Assembly: GCA_028564925.1 (NCBI GenBank)
Contig: CM053030.1
Location: 272,116,492 to 272,180,491, forward strand
DNA: 64,000 nt
Source of the DNA: Lithobates sylvaticus
Lineage: Eukaryota > Chordata > Amphibia > Anura > Ranidae
Direction of reading: 5' to 3'
Under the pieces are notes generated by a model. That model did no database searches. It was not told the DNA's origin and was given only the letters and a program-made list of their open reading frames with translations. Positions within the stretch are counted from its first letter, which is position 1; every line of letters starts with the position of its first letter. The translations under genes and the position numbers were made by a program. Of this stretch, positions 46,229 through 56,819 are shown one piece after another.

Positions 46229-47021
46229 CACACCAATCAACCATAACTTCATGATTACCCACCTAAATACTAAGTAGGTCCCCTTTTGCCGCCAAAACAG
46301 CCCTTAACCATTGATGCCATGGACGCCACTAGACCTCTGAAGGTGTGCTGTGGTATCTGGCACCAAACCATTAGTAGCAGAGCCTTTAAATTCTGTGGGT
46401 CCTCCATGGATCAGACTTTTTTCTTTTTTTTTTCCAGCACATCCCACAGATGCTCAATTGGATTTAGATTTGGAGGCCAAGTCAAAACCTCAAAACTTTT
46501 TGCGCTTCTCAAACCATTCTTGAACCATTTTTGCAGTGTAGCAGGGGGCATTATCCTGCTGAAAGAGGCCACTACCATCAGGGAATAACGGTTCTATGAC
46601 TTTGTCAGCAACAATGTTTAGGTAGGTGGTACATGTCAAAGTAACATCCACATGAATGGCAGGACCCAAGGTTTCTCGGCACAGCAAAGCATGACACTGC
46701 CTCCTTCCCATACTGCATCCTGGTGCCATCTCTTCCTCAAGATATACCAGACCAAGCCACCTTCTTCTATTGCTCCATGGTCCAATTCTGATGTTCCCAT
46801 GCCCACTGTAGGCGTTTTGGCTGTGACGCCGGTCAGCATGGGCACCCTAAGTGGTATGAGGCTACACAGCCCCATACACAAACTGATTCCCATTTTTTCT
46901 GCCTTCAACACGTCAACTTGCTGCCTAATATATCCCACTACTTTCAGATGCCATTGTAATGAGATAATCCATGTTATTCACCTAACCTGTTAGTGGTCAT
47001 AAAGTTATGGCTGATTAGTGC
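46229..47021 (-). mobile_element. Tc1/mariner element with both terminal repeats, internally deleted
   Basis: The left end CACCAATCAACCATAACTTC and right end (complement) CACTAATCAGCCATAACTTT are inverted. At about 793 bp it is roughly half the usual length. The coding strand is minus. The exact TA flanks are not clear. Confidence 0.8.
46260..46930 (-). pseudogene. Tc1/mariner transposase relic
   Basis: In minus-strand frames I read ELDHGAIEEGGLVWYILRKR, WHQDAVWEGGSVM, TCTTYLNIVADKV and LFQQDNAPCYTAKMVQEWFE. In another frame WPPNLNPIEHLWDVLE follows. The QQD Asp and the NPIEH Glu of the DDE triad are recognisable. Family members usually read WPPNSPDLNPIEHLW, so three residues (Ser-Pro-Asp) are missing here. 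The frame changes just before the Glu region. A run of A bases (46418-46434) interrupts the stretch after it. The N-terminal DNA-binding domain and the first catalytic Asp region are absent. A third Tc1 subfamily, different from those at 14536 and 15625. Confidence 0.82.
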
Positions 47022-47029
47022 ATTTTCCC

Positions 47030-47340
47030 CCCATAAATCCCTCGGCACTCCTCCCATGCCCAGAACTCCCCTGTAATTCTCTCCTGGCTGCTGTCATTCA
47101 CTCCCCACTCACCTCCTGCCTAAATTGCCCCGTGACATACCCTCTGTGCTCTTCTCCTGCACATACTGCCCGTTGTCATACCCTTAACATGTCTCTACTG
47201 CATACACTGCCTGCTAAAACACTTCTACCTGTTACATCTCCAACCTTTCCTGTTCTGGAACGGGCGCACTTTTCCCAGTACTGGATAAAATCTTTTCCAT
47301 GTAAACACAGCTGTTTTAATGACAAAAGACCAGCTAACCA
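47030..47340. repeat. Diverged CCCTCTGTGCTC...CTGTCATACCC units
   Basis: Units such as CTCTTCTCCTGCACATACTGCCC...TGTCATACCCT recur within 47080-47190 and at 46165-46225, with weaker forms at 45120-45240. They are part of the same locally duplicated tract. Confidence 0.55.
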
Positions 47341-47347
47341 ACACTAA

Positions 47348-47625
47348 GGCTCGGTTCACATTACTGCAATGTGATTTTGCCATGATTTTCAGTGAGATTT
47401 TGTAGTGCGGCTTTTAGGCTACTTGCCTGCGTTTTTGCATATTCTGCAAGGCCAAGTCCGACTGTAAAATCGTACCAAAAGTAGCACAGGAACCTTTTCC
47501 AAAAGAACACCGTGTTGAGTTGCATTGATAAGAATGGGCAAATTTGAATAAAATGTGATTTTCCTTGTAATGCGATTCTGTGCTACTCAAGTCGCATTCG
47601 AAATCACAGTAGTGTGACCCAGCAC
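47348..47625. mobile_element. TWA-flanked palindromic MITE
   Basis: TAA at 47345-47347 and 47626-47628. Ends GGCTCGGTTCACATTACTG and (complement) GTGCTGGGTCACACTACTG. A worn relative of 40635-41028. Confidence 0.65.
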
Positions 47626-47628
47626 TAA

Positions 47629-48494
47629 GAGTTGGGTATAAGATGCAAAAGCATTACGTTTATACATGTTCAGAAAGAGAAAAATCTCCAAGTCTTAGGA
47701 TTCTTTTCTAACCTTCCATCAATAAACACAAAGGGGCCGTGTCCCATACACGTAGTCAGTATTTGTTACCTTTCAAGTGGTTAAAACATCTTCCTAAGAA
47801 GTCACCATAACATGACTGCTTTTAGCATTATTGGCCAACATAGGCTCTTCGGTGTCCCTAACGGATTCAGTTACACTTCGCTGCTGCGGCTCTTAGTTCC
47901 CATTCACATCGAAGAGCGATTTGGAATCACGGGCAGAGTTGGCGCGATTCTGCCCATGTTTCCAAATGTTGCTAAAATTGAGGCAAACATGCAACACGCA
48001 TTTGGGTGTCATTCATTCTTAAGGCGCCCTAAAAAGCAGTGCACTTTTGACATGGCAAAATGGGAGAAAATGCCTGCCCGAGGGCCAAAATGTGGTCCTT
48101 GAGCTTCTTTGGCATGAAAAATGCACATAAGGCAGGCCATTCAAGTGAATAGGTCACCCTATACCCAATATGTGGAACACTGTAAATGGGAACGCATGTT
48201 CCCGCTTCATGAAATGTGAATGGGGCCTCAATGCACAACACGCCAAAATAAGGATAAATCGCACATAAAAAAAAAAAAAAAATTACGAGCGGGAACGCAT
48301 ACTAGCCCATTATGAAATACTTAGCTTCGATCGAAGCCCCGGTATCACAGCGCGGTCCACGCCAAGGGAGCCAACATTTTGCCCTCAGCGTGTCTTCCGG
48401 GTTCGCGGCTCCGACCACTCACAAGTTTACGTGATATCCAGGGTAGCTACAGGTAAGCCTTATTACAGGCTTACCTGTAGTAAAAAGTTATTGT
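47629..48494. other. Worn TWA-type and TTAA-type repeat remnants
   Basis: TTCCCATTCACATCGAAGAGCG (47897) and GTGAATGGGGCCTC (48219) look like a worn inverted pair. TAGCTACAGGTAAGCCTTAT with its complement (48446-48482) is a short hairpin. No gene. Confidence 0.45.
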
Positions 48495-48600
48495 AAAGGG
48501 TTCACAACCACTTTAACAAGCAGTTTGGTATATCCTATATATACATTCACATATACAGTGGATATACCAGACTCCTTGTTAAAGTGGTTGTGAACCCTTT
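48495..48600. repeat. Strong hairpin spanning two TTAA sites
   Basis: Arms 48495-48535 and 48560-48600 are complementary over 41 bases with two mismatches; the loop is 24 bases. Each arm contains CCACTTTAACAAG or its complement, so both TTAA sites (48513-48516, 48579-48582) are in the stem. Confidence 0.9.
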
Positions 48601-48707
48601 GCAAAAACTAGTACGAGCTAGTATGCTATGCATTCTAGCTCATTATGCCTTTGTCTTGCAGGTTTTTTTTTTTTTTTTTCTCCTTAGTTAGTGGGTTTAC
48701 AACCACT
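48583..48707. mobile_element. Very small TTAA element
   Basis: TTAA at 48579-48582 and 48708-48711. Ends AGTGGTTGTGAACCC and (complement) AGTGGTTGTAAACCC. Only 125 bp, with a T run at 48662-48679. A second end of the same type points away to the left at 48512. Confidence 0.78.
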
Positions 48708-48791
48708 TTAAAAAGGTCGAGTAAGTAAAGACATACAGTTCCATAAAATAGTTCCATGGTAAACTAAATCTGGAAAACGCCTAAAAAAAAA

Positions 48792-48849
<58 letters not shown>
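48792..48849. repeat. (CA)n microsatellite
   Basis: About 29 CA units. Confidence 0.97.
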
Positions 48850-48851
<2 letters not shown>

Positions 48852-48984
48852 GGAATGACAAAATACATGAACTGTTTACCTGCCAAATGATTTGCATATC
48901 TGTTCAGCCAATCCTGTGCACCAGATACCCCCCTGGCAGACAGTATTGCCCAGCCGTGGGCTTTTCTGCAGAGTACAGTGCAAT

Positions 48985-49745
48985 TAATGCAACACTGTCC
49001 TTAAAAGTATAACTAAAAGCAACTCTTTTTTTGGAGTGTAATTAAATCTCGTCAGTTTTTATTGCTGTCTGTGCCCCCTGTTACAGAGATCCCCCCCCTA
49101 TTTGTCTTGTTTACCATTATCATTGAAAAGTAAAAGAAAATCACAAATTTGGGTACTCCCCAGAAAAGTAATAGAGGGGAACTCTTCCAATGAGGACACT
49201 AGTTCCGGTGACCTGGGGGTCCCCAAGGAATTTCCTTAAAGCGAAGGTTCACACAAAAATCGAACCTCCGCTTTTCGGAACCCTCCCCCCCCTTCGGTGT
49301 CACATTTGGCACCTTTCAGGGGGGAGTCTACACCTCTGCCCCCCCCCCCCCCCCGCTGTCTGCTGGGACACACACAGGTCCCAGAGACAGCAGGGACCAT
49401 TCGGATTGCGCTGCGCGACTCGTGCATGCGCAGTAGGGAACCGGGAAGTGAAGCCACAAGGCTTCATTTCCTGGTTCCCTTACCAAAGATGGCAGCGGCA
49501 GCACCCGAGGACCGACGGACGGTTCGGCCTCGGGTGCCGACATCGCAGGACCCTGGGACAGGTAAGTGTCCTCATTTTAAAAAAGTCAGCAGCTGCAGTA
49601 TTTGTAGCTGCTGACTTTTAAAAAGAATACATTTTCGTGGGACTCCAACTTTAATTTGCAGAGGATTTCCTCTCACTTCCTGTTTGAACATGGGACAGGA
49701 AAGGAAGGCAAATCTCTGCAATGGGACACAGATGGCAAAAAATAA
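48985..49745. repeat. 'CTCACTTCCTGTTTG' repeat, split by a TTAA element
   Basis: 48985-49235 and 49655-49745 together match the complement of 62836-63115. Shared landmarks are TTTTTATTGCTGTCTGT, AGAAAAGTAATAGA, GGACACTAGTTC, CCCCAAGGAAT and TCCTCTCACTTCCTGTTTG. The element 49240-49650 lies between the two parts. Its own class is unknown. Confidence 0.8.
49240..49650. mobile_element. TTAA element inserted in the 48985-49745 repeat
   Basis: TTAA at 49236-49239 and 49651-49654. Ends AGCGAAGGTTCACAC and (complement) AGTTGGAGTCCCACG. GC-rich core with GCATGCGCAGTAGGGAACC. The unsplit relative near 62897 has one TTAA at the matching place. Confidence 0.88.
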
Positions 49746-50576
49746 ATAAAAAAGAAGTGCCACATTGCTGCCCCTCGGTCTTGCAGTCAGAGTACAGTCT
49801 GGGTAGAGGGGACAACCAGAAGCTGATATGAAGACAGATTTGGGTACTTTTGCAAATTCTCTATTGTGCATTTAAGACATTTTCTAGAATAGATTAAAAA
49901 CTATGTTTGCTTATTTACTGCAATTCAAGACATCTCACTGAATGTATTTTCCCATAACTCCCCTATCATATCTTCTCCAAAGCAAAATAATAATATGCAC
50001 AATATGAGGGATCGGGTCTTTATACACAGTACTGCTTTGCTATTAATAGGGTCTTCAAGCGTTTTACACGGGAAAAGAATCACATCTTCCACTGAAAAGA
50101 ATTTCCTGTTTGTAGTTACTGAAGATTACACAAAGTCAGGGGCAGGTCGCTTGTTACTTATCTTTCCACCAAGGAAGTGCTCTCCAGACTAATGCCGCCT
50201 CTTTGGCCTACATAGAGCCAGTAAGAATATGAAAATCCCACATAACAAAAATAGTTGGCTGCAGAATAAAATCAAAACTTGTAATTCAATGGAAAGTCAA
50301 ATAAAATGAACAAATTGATATGTTTGACTATTCAAAAAAAAAATTCTGACTCTTGACAAACTATTTAACCGCTAAGGCCCCATTCAAACCTGAGCAATGC
50401 TGCTGCGTTTTTGGAGAGGCACCATTCATTTTTAATGGGCCTCCCTTAGCCCCAAAAACGCACCGAAGAAGATAGTGTACCAAATGTACACATTTATAGC
50501 AGTCCCTGTGCTCAAAGAGCTTACAATATAAGGTCCCTAACTTACAATCATATACTAGGGCCAATTTAGAGAGGAT
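49746..50576. other. Plain DNA with a SINE-like scrap
   Basis: Nothing recognised except 50487-50570 (GAGCTTACAATATAAGGTCC), which resembles the SINE-like repeat ends at 44690 and 62370. Confidence 0.4.
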
Positions 50577-50826
50577 CTTTGCAGCGGTATTGCCGCGGTT
50601 TTACCGAGGTGTCCCATTCAAATAAATGGGAAGGAGCGGTATAAGAGCGGTGAACACACTGCTCCTATCCCGCTCCAAAGATGCTGCTAGCAGGACTTTT
50701 TTTGCCATCCTGCTAGCGCACCGCTCCAGTTTGAAAGTGGGGCCGTGGGGCCGTTTTTTTCAGGCGGTATACAGGCGCTATTTTTAGCGCTGTACCGCCT
50801 GAAAACCGCCCAGTGTGAAAGGGGAC
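50577..50826. mobile_element. PIF/Harbinger-like MITE, left end lost
   Basis: GGAGCGGTATAAGAGCGGTG, GCTAGCAGGACTTTTTTTG and the right end CCAGTGTGAAAGGGGAC match 30851-31205. The left terminus is missing. Confidence 0.65.
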
Positions 50827-50830
50827 TTAG

Positions 50831-51216
50831 TCACTGATCACCGCCATTAGTAGTATCAAAAATAAATAAATAAAATAGACATGTAGCAGAATACATTTTG
50901 GCCAAAATTTATGAAGAGATTAGATTTTTTTTTATTGGATATATGTTTTATAGTAGAAAGTAAAAAATATATATATTTTTTTTTTTTCCAAAATTGTCTC
51001 TTTTGTTTATATCGCAAAAAAACAAAACCAAAAAAAAAAAAAAACAGTGATCAAATACCACATAAAAGAAATCTATTTGTGTAAAAAAAAAAAAAAAAAA
51101 TTATATTAAAGTTTGTTTTTGTACAGCGTTTCAATTGTCAGTTAGAGTAGCGCAGTGCCAAATATAAAAATTGCCTGGTTCTAATCAGGGGGTAAAATCT
51201 TCTGGAGGGCAAGTGG
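50831..51216 (-). mobile_element. TTAA element fragment (CCACTT-end family)
   Basis: The right end CTGGAGGGCAAGTGG meets a worn TTAC at 51217. Interior landmarks match the 25031 copy in reverse. The left half is missing and abuts the Harbinger-like fragment. Confidence 0.7.
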
Positions 51217-51294
51217 TTACACAGGTCCAGTCACAACAGGTGGCCAAAGTTTCATTCAAATAAAATAAAAGTCAGTGACAAGCTCTATCCCAGA

Positions 51295-51568
51295 GGCTGC
51301 AGTCACACCTGAGCGTATCGCTTTCAGGTAGAAAGTTGTGCGATTTTGCAGCATTGTTGAACAGGTCAAAAGGTCACCAATGTACAAAGCAGAAAAAGCC
51401 TGTAATCTGTCTAAAAATAAGCTCATGTACTTTTTTGAGCTTCAGGCATTTTGCTTTAGGCGACAGAATGCTCAGATGTGAACAGGGGCCATTTAAATAA
51501 ATGGGATTTTGCTGGGCGTTTTGGAACTTTTTACGAGCTGAAAACGCTCAGGTGTGAATGGGCTCTGG
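51295..51568. mobile_element. Palindromic MITE with CACACCTGAGCG ends
   Basis: GGCTGCAGTCACACCTGAGCG, here GGCTGCAGTCACACCTGAGC plus G, and its partner CGCTCAGGTGTGAATGGGC are inverted. The flanking duplication is not clear. Confidence 0.5.
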
Positions 51569-51925
51569 GTTTCCCAGCCATTTAAGAGAGAGAAAAGGAT
51601 TAGGATTTGTTGATACACTGAAATGTGACAAGTACTGCTGTGTCAATAAACATTAATAACACAATAACAGTTATTATGCAATTAGCCAATCACACTACAT
51701 GTGCCTTAGGGGCTCAGTGATCGCTGTCATAATCATAAGAATCTGCGTAATCGTTCGCGCCAATCCTGGGAACGCAAGTACTGCACCTGATCATACACAA
51801 AGTCACGGCCTAGATCTTTAAAAGTCAAACAGAAACAGACAATGAAGATTCTGTCTAGCTTTAGTGAGGAAACTAACAATTACCGCTGCAAATCCAACAG
51901 GAAAACTACTGTAAACTTTTACACT

Positions 51926-52324
51926 CCATGCACACTAGCGTTTTTTAAGCTCCTAGAAGTGGTTATTAGCATTTTTTCCTGCTCCGAGAAGCTAAATAGT
52001 GTTATCCAATGTGTCCATGCACACTACTTTAGGCTATTAGCATTTTATTAATTTCAGCGTCTAGAAGCAAAAAAAAAAAAAAAAAAGGAGTTCTTTGGGA
52101 GCGATTTCCCAGCAGAAAAAAAAAAATAAAAAAAAATAAAAATCAAAAAACGTTAAACGCTCATAAATGTTTCTAAAATGCTCCTATTTTTCTTTTGTTT
52201 TGTGTTCTGGTGGCTGCAAAAACGCTAATAAAATGCTACTAGAAGCTGGCACAAAAATACTATTAACATTTTTTTAATCCAGCATTTTTTTGAGCTTATG
52301 AAAAACGCTAGTGTGCACTGAGCC
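51926..52324. mobile_element. Palindromic MITE with TGCACACTAGCG ends
   Basis: CCATGCACACTAGCGTTTTT and its partner AAAACGCTAGTGTGCACTGAG are inverted. The body is A/T-run rich with several AAACGCT motifs. The flanking duplication is worn. Confidence 0.5.
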
Positions 52325-52730
52325 TTTTATGAAGTTTAGACCTAGATCAGTGCGTTGCATTTTTGTTTTCTATAGGAATCAAATCACAATATATTACTTT
52401 ACGTGGGCTGTGTTTTATTTGTCAATACATGATTGAGAACAAATCTGGAAAGTAAGTCTTTATTGGGCAAAAAAGCCTTACTTCAGAGTAATTTCACTTT
52501 GATGTCCTGGGTTCACACTCATTGCGCAATTCCTAATTGTCACATTCCACAATCGCAGCAGAATCACACCACATTTTTAGGTGCCGTTGAAATGAATGGC
52601 GCCTGAACATGCCGATTTGACATTTTAACAGTGCGTTAGGAAATCGCTGCGATTCTGCCCACAAAATCAAAACATCTATATGTGATTTTTTTCTATAAAG
52701 ACATTGAGTCTTACTACAGGGGCTGCTCTG

Positions 52731-52886
<156 letters not shown>

Positions 52887-52909
52887 TATACGTTATCGCA
52901 ATCTTGACT

Positions 52910-53050
52910 AAAGTGTTTCACAATTCTTTCTATGCAAAGAATTCTCTATGCTCTTCTGAAGCCACAGCCTTCAAAAAAAAGGAAGAGAAAAATCAGGCAG
53001 TCTGCCGAGAATCAAAACATTCTTTATCAGTTGTATAAACATTGTAACAA
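52910..53050. repeat. Dispersed repeat shared with 15230-15360
   Basis: AATTCTTTCTATGCAAAGAATTC, here ATTCTTTCTATGCAAAGAAT, with AGGCAGTCTGCCGA, ATCAAAACATTC and ATAAACATTGTAAC in the same order as the other copy. Confidence 0.6.
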
Positions 53051-53077
53051 TTTGTCAATGGAATAGACTGTGTGCAA

Positions 53078-53459
53078 GGCCCCTTTCACACTGGGGCGGT
53101 TTTCAGGCAAAAAACGGCCCCATTCACTCGAGTGTGAAAGCCAGCGGGCTTTCACACTGGAGTGGTGCGCTAGCAGGACAGCAAAAAAAGTCCTGCTAGC
53201 AGCATCTTTGGAGCGGTATAGGAGCGGTGTGTTCACCGCTCCTATACAGCTCCTTCCTATTGTTTTGCATGGGACACCGCGGTAAAACCGCGGCAATACT
53301 GCCGCAAAGCGCCTCTACGGCGGCGCTCAGCGGGGGATATTAACCCCTAAAACCGCACCGCGAGCGGCCGAAACCCGCGGGCAAAACGACGATAAAGCAG
53401 CGCTAAATATAGCGCTGCTTTACCGTCACCACGGCTCCTGCCCCAGTGTGAAAGGGGCC
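53078..53459. mobile_element. PIF/Harbinger-like palindromic MITE
   Basis: CAA at 53075-53077 and TAA at 53460-53462, one base worn. Ends GGCCCCTTTCACACTGGGGC and (complement) GGCCCCTTTCACACTGGGGC match perfectly over 20 bases. 382 bp, GC-rich. Confidence 0.85.
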
Positions 53460-53528
53460 TAAGTGAAAAAAGTTTAAACAACTTACACTAAACCTTTTTG
53501 ACATTTGTTGGTTTTAAGTTAAAATCAT

Positions 53529-53700
53529 TTTTTTTTTTGCTTGAAAATTACTTAGAACCCCCAAACAATATATATAATTTTTTTAGTAGACACCCTAGAG
53601 AATAAAATGGTGGTTGTTGCAATATTTTATGTCACACTGTATTTGAGCAGTGGTCTTTCAAATGCAATTTTTTTTTTTTTTAAATAACTTGAATTAAAAA
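53529..53700 (-). mobile_element. Fragment of the 37400-38696 hAT family
   Basis: ATTACTTAGAACCCCCAAA, a short TA run and CCCTAGAGAATAAAATGG match the complement of 38215-38445. No termini. Confidence 0.7.
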
Positions 53701-54580
53701 AAAAAAAAAATGCTCCTATTTTTCCTAGGTTTTGTGTTCTGGCGGCCTAGGTGAGATTGAGGTGTCTTGCTAAGGATGTCCCTGTCACATACCCAATGAG
53801 GCTGCAGGAGCCCATTTCACAAAGCGGTCAGAAGGCGGAGCCAGATTGCATCACTGAGGCAGCCAGCTGAGGACCAATATGGTGGATGACAACATACAGC
53901 TGAACAGTGGGATCCCTGCAAGACCATACAAACGCAGGTGAATAAGTATTAAGAGCCAAGCAAAACAGGAGGAGGTGAAGCATCCTATACAAGTCTAGTC
54001 CTATTAGTGATGAGCTTAGGAGTGCTCAGACTAGGATCCAAACCCATAGGTGTGAACTCACCAGGAAGCCGTCATCTGTACAGGCCAATCATCTGTGACA
54101 GGGTCATTCCCTACTCCACAGTGGAGTGTATACATGCTGAATCACCCTGTCACAGCTCATCACTGCTAACTATAGGCACTTACACATCTGATGTAAAAGA
54201 CTTATTAATGAAATCCCTAGCATTCTTCGTATATACAGAAATAAAAGAAATGCAAAAAATGTTGTTTTCATTTTATACTATTCTGGTAGGTGAAATCAGC
54301 TCGCAAGCCTACGATTGGCTTTCAGTTTCCTTGGAAACAGAAATGCTGAACATAGGCTGCAGATTGATAAATTCACACAGAGGAATCTGGCCAGGGATTT
54401 CTAAACGTCACAGAAGAGACACAGAAGCTTTCAGGAAGACTGGAGACTTCACTAGAAAGATCACCAAGTCAGCACAGCGAGTTAATGTTGGACTGAAAGG
54501 CAATAACCTCATACAAGTCAAGGACATTACCTTCCAAGTCAGCCCGTGAAACACGCTTTGTCAAAATAAGCTGGTTTTCT
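53701..54580. other. Unassigned DNA with a 180-codon open frame
   Basis: The frame 54007-54549 (+) is the longest one here not explained by a repeat or known mobile protein. I recognise no domain. Its first part lies in a short inverted-repeat unit (TTAGTGATGAGC...GCTCATCACTGCTAA, 54000-54175), which argues against a gene. No splice or promoter evidence. Confidence 0.3.
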
Positions 54581-55474
54581 TCCAGATGAATGAATTCTGC
54601 CAATGGATTTCAAACTGCCCCGTTCTATGAACTTGGTTCACACTTTGCCGCTGGGGAGCGTTACAGTAACACACTCATGCATATGTTAAGCCCATTCAAA
54701 ATTAATGTGCTAGCAACGCTTCCAGGAAAACAGACCTGCACCTTTTCTGACAGGGCACCACAACTGACATTAGTTCACAATGAATGGCACTGCATCAAAC
54801 CAGCGCAAGTACTGTGCATTGCCAGTGCATGTTACTGCAGCGCAATAGCATAGCTCCCAACTGTCCCCGATTTGGAGGAACACTTGTGGGTTTGACCAAT
54901 CATTTGTTTTGTATAATACTCTTTTAATGGAGCGTGGCAGGGTGTGTGTTCTATACCTACATACTTCTAATAGGTGTCCCTCGTTCCCATCTCAAAAACT
55001 TGGGAGGTATGCAATAGTATGAACTGAGACGAAAGCTGGCCATACACAGAACAAATTTCATCTGGACCCAACCCAGATGACCTGGTTGGTCCTATCGACA
55101 CCCTCCCACCCAACATTCTTTGATTGTAAAATCAAAAGGAGCCAGGCACAAAACTGTCAACTGAACTATGCCTGCATCCAATCAAATTCAAGCGCTGAAG
55201 CTAAATCTGAAGAGCAAGACTAGGCATGCTCAGAAATGAAAGAACACATGCAAAACAATTCAACACATTACGTCACTTCTGACATTGAATTCTGTCATCA
55301 GAAAATTTTCTGATGCAGAGTACCCCCTTCACTTTCAAATTGAGACTGGCATCCAACAAAAAACTGACGAAAATTCATCCAATAATCTGACCGTGTGTAC
55401 AAGGCTTAAGACTATGACAGTAAATGGCAGAGCTGCAACTCTGATACTATAAAAAGATATAGGGATCCCCATTC
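54581..55474. other. Spacer with a worn palindromic element
   Basis: AGCTGGCCATACACAGAAC at 55034 and GACCGTGTGTACAAGGCTTA at 55390 may be the worn ends of a relative of 63796-63972. No gene. Confidence 0.4.
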
Positions 55475-55482
55475 CTCTAGAT

Positions 55483-55641
55483 CAGGGATTTGCAAACTGT
55501 GAACCTCAAGCTGTTGCAAAACTACAAGTCCCATCATGCCTCTGCCTCTGGGTGTCATGATTGTGGCTGTCAGATTCTTGCTGTGTTTCATGGGACTTGT
55601 AGTTTTGCAACAGCTGGAGGGCCACAGTTTGCACATCCCTG
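55483..55641. mobile_element. hAT-like MITE with perfect 8-bp target duplication
   Basis: CTCTAGAT at 55475-55482 and 55642-55649. Inverted ends CAGGGATTTGCAAACTGTG and (complement) CAGGGATGTGCAAACTGTG, continuing into AGCTGTTGCAAAACTACAAG on both arms. 159 bp, non-coding. The duplication fits the nTnTAGAn preference known for hAT enzymes. Confidence 0.9.
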
Positions 55642-55649
55642 CTCTAGAT

Positions 55650-56503
55650 GTTTCATTGCCTGGCCCACTTTTACAGGAGGGTAAGGAAGAACACTTGCTA
55701 TGAATACATAGAAAACAGTCATAAGACATACGGTATACTTCATAACATTTAATCACAAGGACCCCAATGAAAGAGAAGGCAAAAACACGGGGTATAAAAT
55801 GACAAAATAGGTGTGGTATGTATATAGTAAATAGAGAAACATCCACACCAGGCGACATATAAGGGCCCTTTCACACAGGCGGACTGATGGGGTTTTTCAG
55901 GCGGACCCTATTGGATTTTTTACAGTCTCCTCTATGGAGTGGTGGGTGTCAGACATGTGTCCGCTGACTAAGATGATACTGTCAGCTAAAAACAAACAGG
56001 CGGATGAGGATCCCCCGCTGAGCAGGTGGACTCCAATGGAGATTTCCTATTAACGCCTTTCTATAAATCAGTGGTCATTTGCCATATAACTATATATCTC
56101 TGTTGAAGGATGTTTTCCATCACTTATAGGCCGGGTGGTGTGGATGTTTTTCTATTTACTATAAATGTAAATGTATCACACCTATTTTGGAATTGTATAC
56201 CCCACGTTGTGCCCTTCTCTTTCCAGTGGGGGCATTGTGATGTCCCTTCGCTCACCCAGGAGAACCCTGAGAACTGGTCACGGGCCCCAAAGTTTGTTAT
56301 AAAGCATGTAGTAAGTAATGATAGAAAAAGTATTTAAAGTATGCAATTAAATGTTTTAAATTATTTGTACTAAAGTAAATGTATTGTGACTATTTTCTAT
56401 GTATTCATTGAAAGTGTTCTCTCTTCTCCGCCTGGAGAAGTGAACCAGGATTGAGAAACAAAAATCAGAATCCATATATCTGTTATAATATCACAGGCAG
56501 TTA
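55650..56503. other. Spacer with a lone TWA-type end
   Basis: GGGCCCTTTCACACAGGCGG at 55862 resembles a Harbinger-type end without a partner. No gene. Confidence 0.4.
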
Positions 56504-56809
56504 GACCCCTTACACCCTGAGGCGCTTTACAGGCACTATAGCGCTAAAAATAGCACCTACAAATCGCCTCTCCTTTTACTCCAATGAGAAAGCCCGAGGG
56601 CTTTTACACTGGAGCAGTGCGCTGGCAGGACGCTCAAAAAAGTCCTGCAAGCAGCATATTTGAGGTGCTTTAGGAGCCGTGTATACACGGCTCCTAAAGA
56701 GCCCCTGCCCACTGAAATCAATGGGCAGCGCAAAAACGATGGCAAAGTGCCACTAAAAATAGCAGCGCTTTACCGCAGACACCCGGCACTGCTCAGTGTG
56801 AAAGTGCCC
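56504..56809. mobile_element. PIF/Harbinger-like MITE
   Basis: TTA at 56501-56503, TAA at 56810-56812. Ends GACCCCTTACACCCTGAGGC and (complement) GGGCACTTTCACACTGAGC. A worn relative of 30851-31205. Confidence 0.7.
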
Positions 56810-56819
56810 TAAGGCTTAA

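Noticed and set aside
49190-49621. 143-codon frame
   Set aside because: Lies across the GC-rich interior of a TTAA element; several copies of the element lack the frame.
54007-54549. 180-codon open frame considered as a host gene
   Set aside because: No recognised motif, no splice or promoter support, and its first third lies in an inverted-repeat unit.
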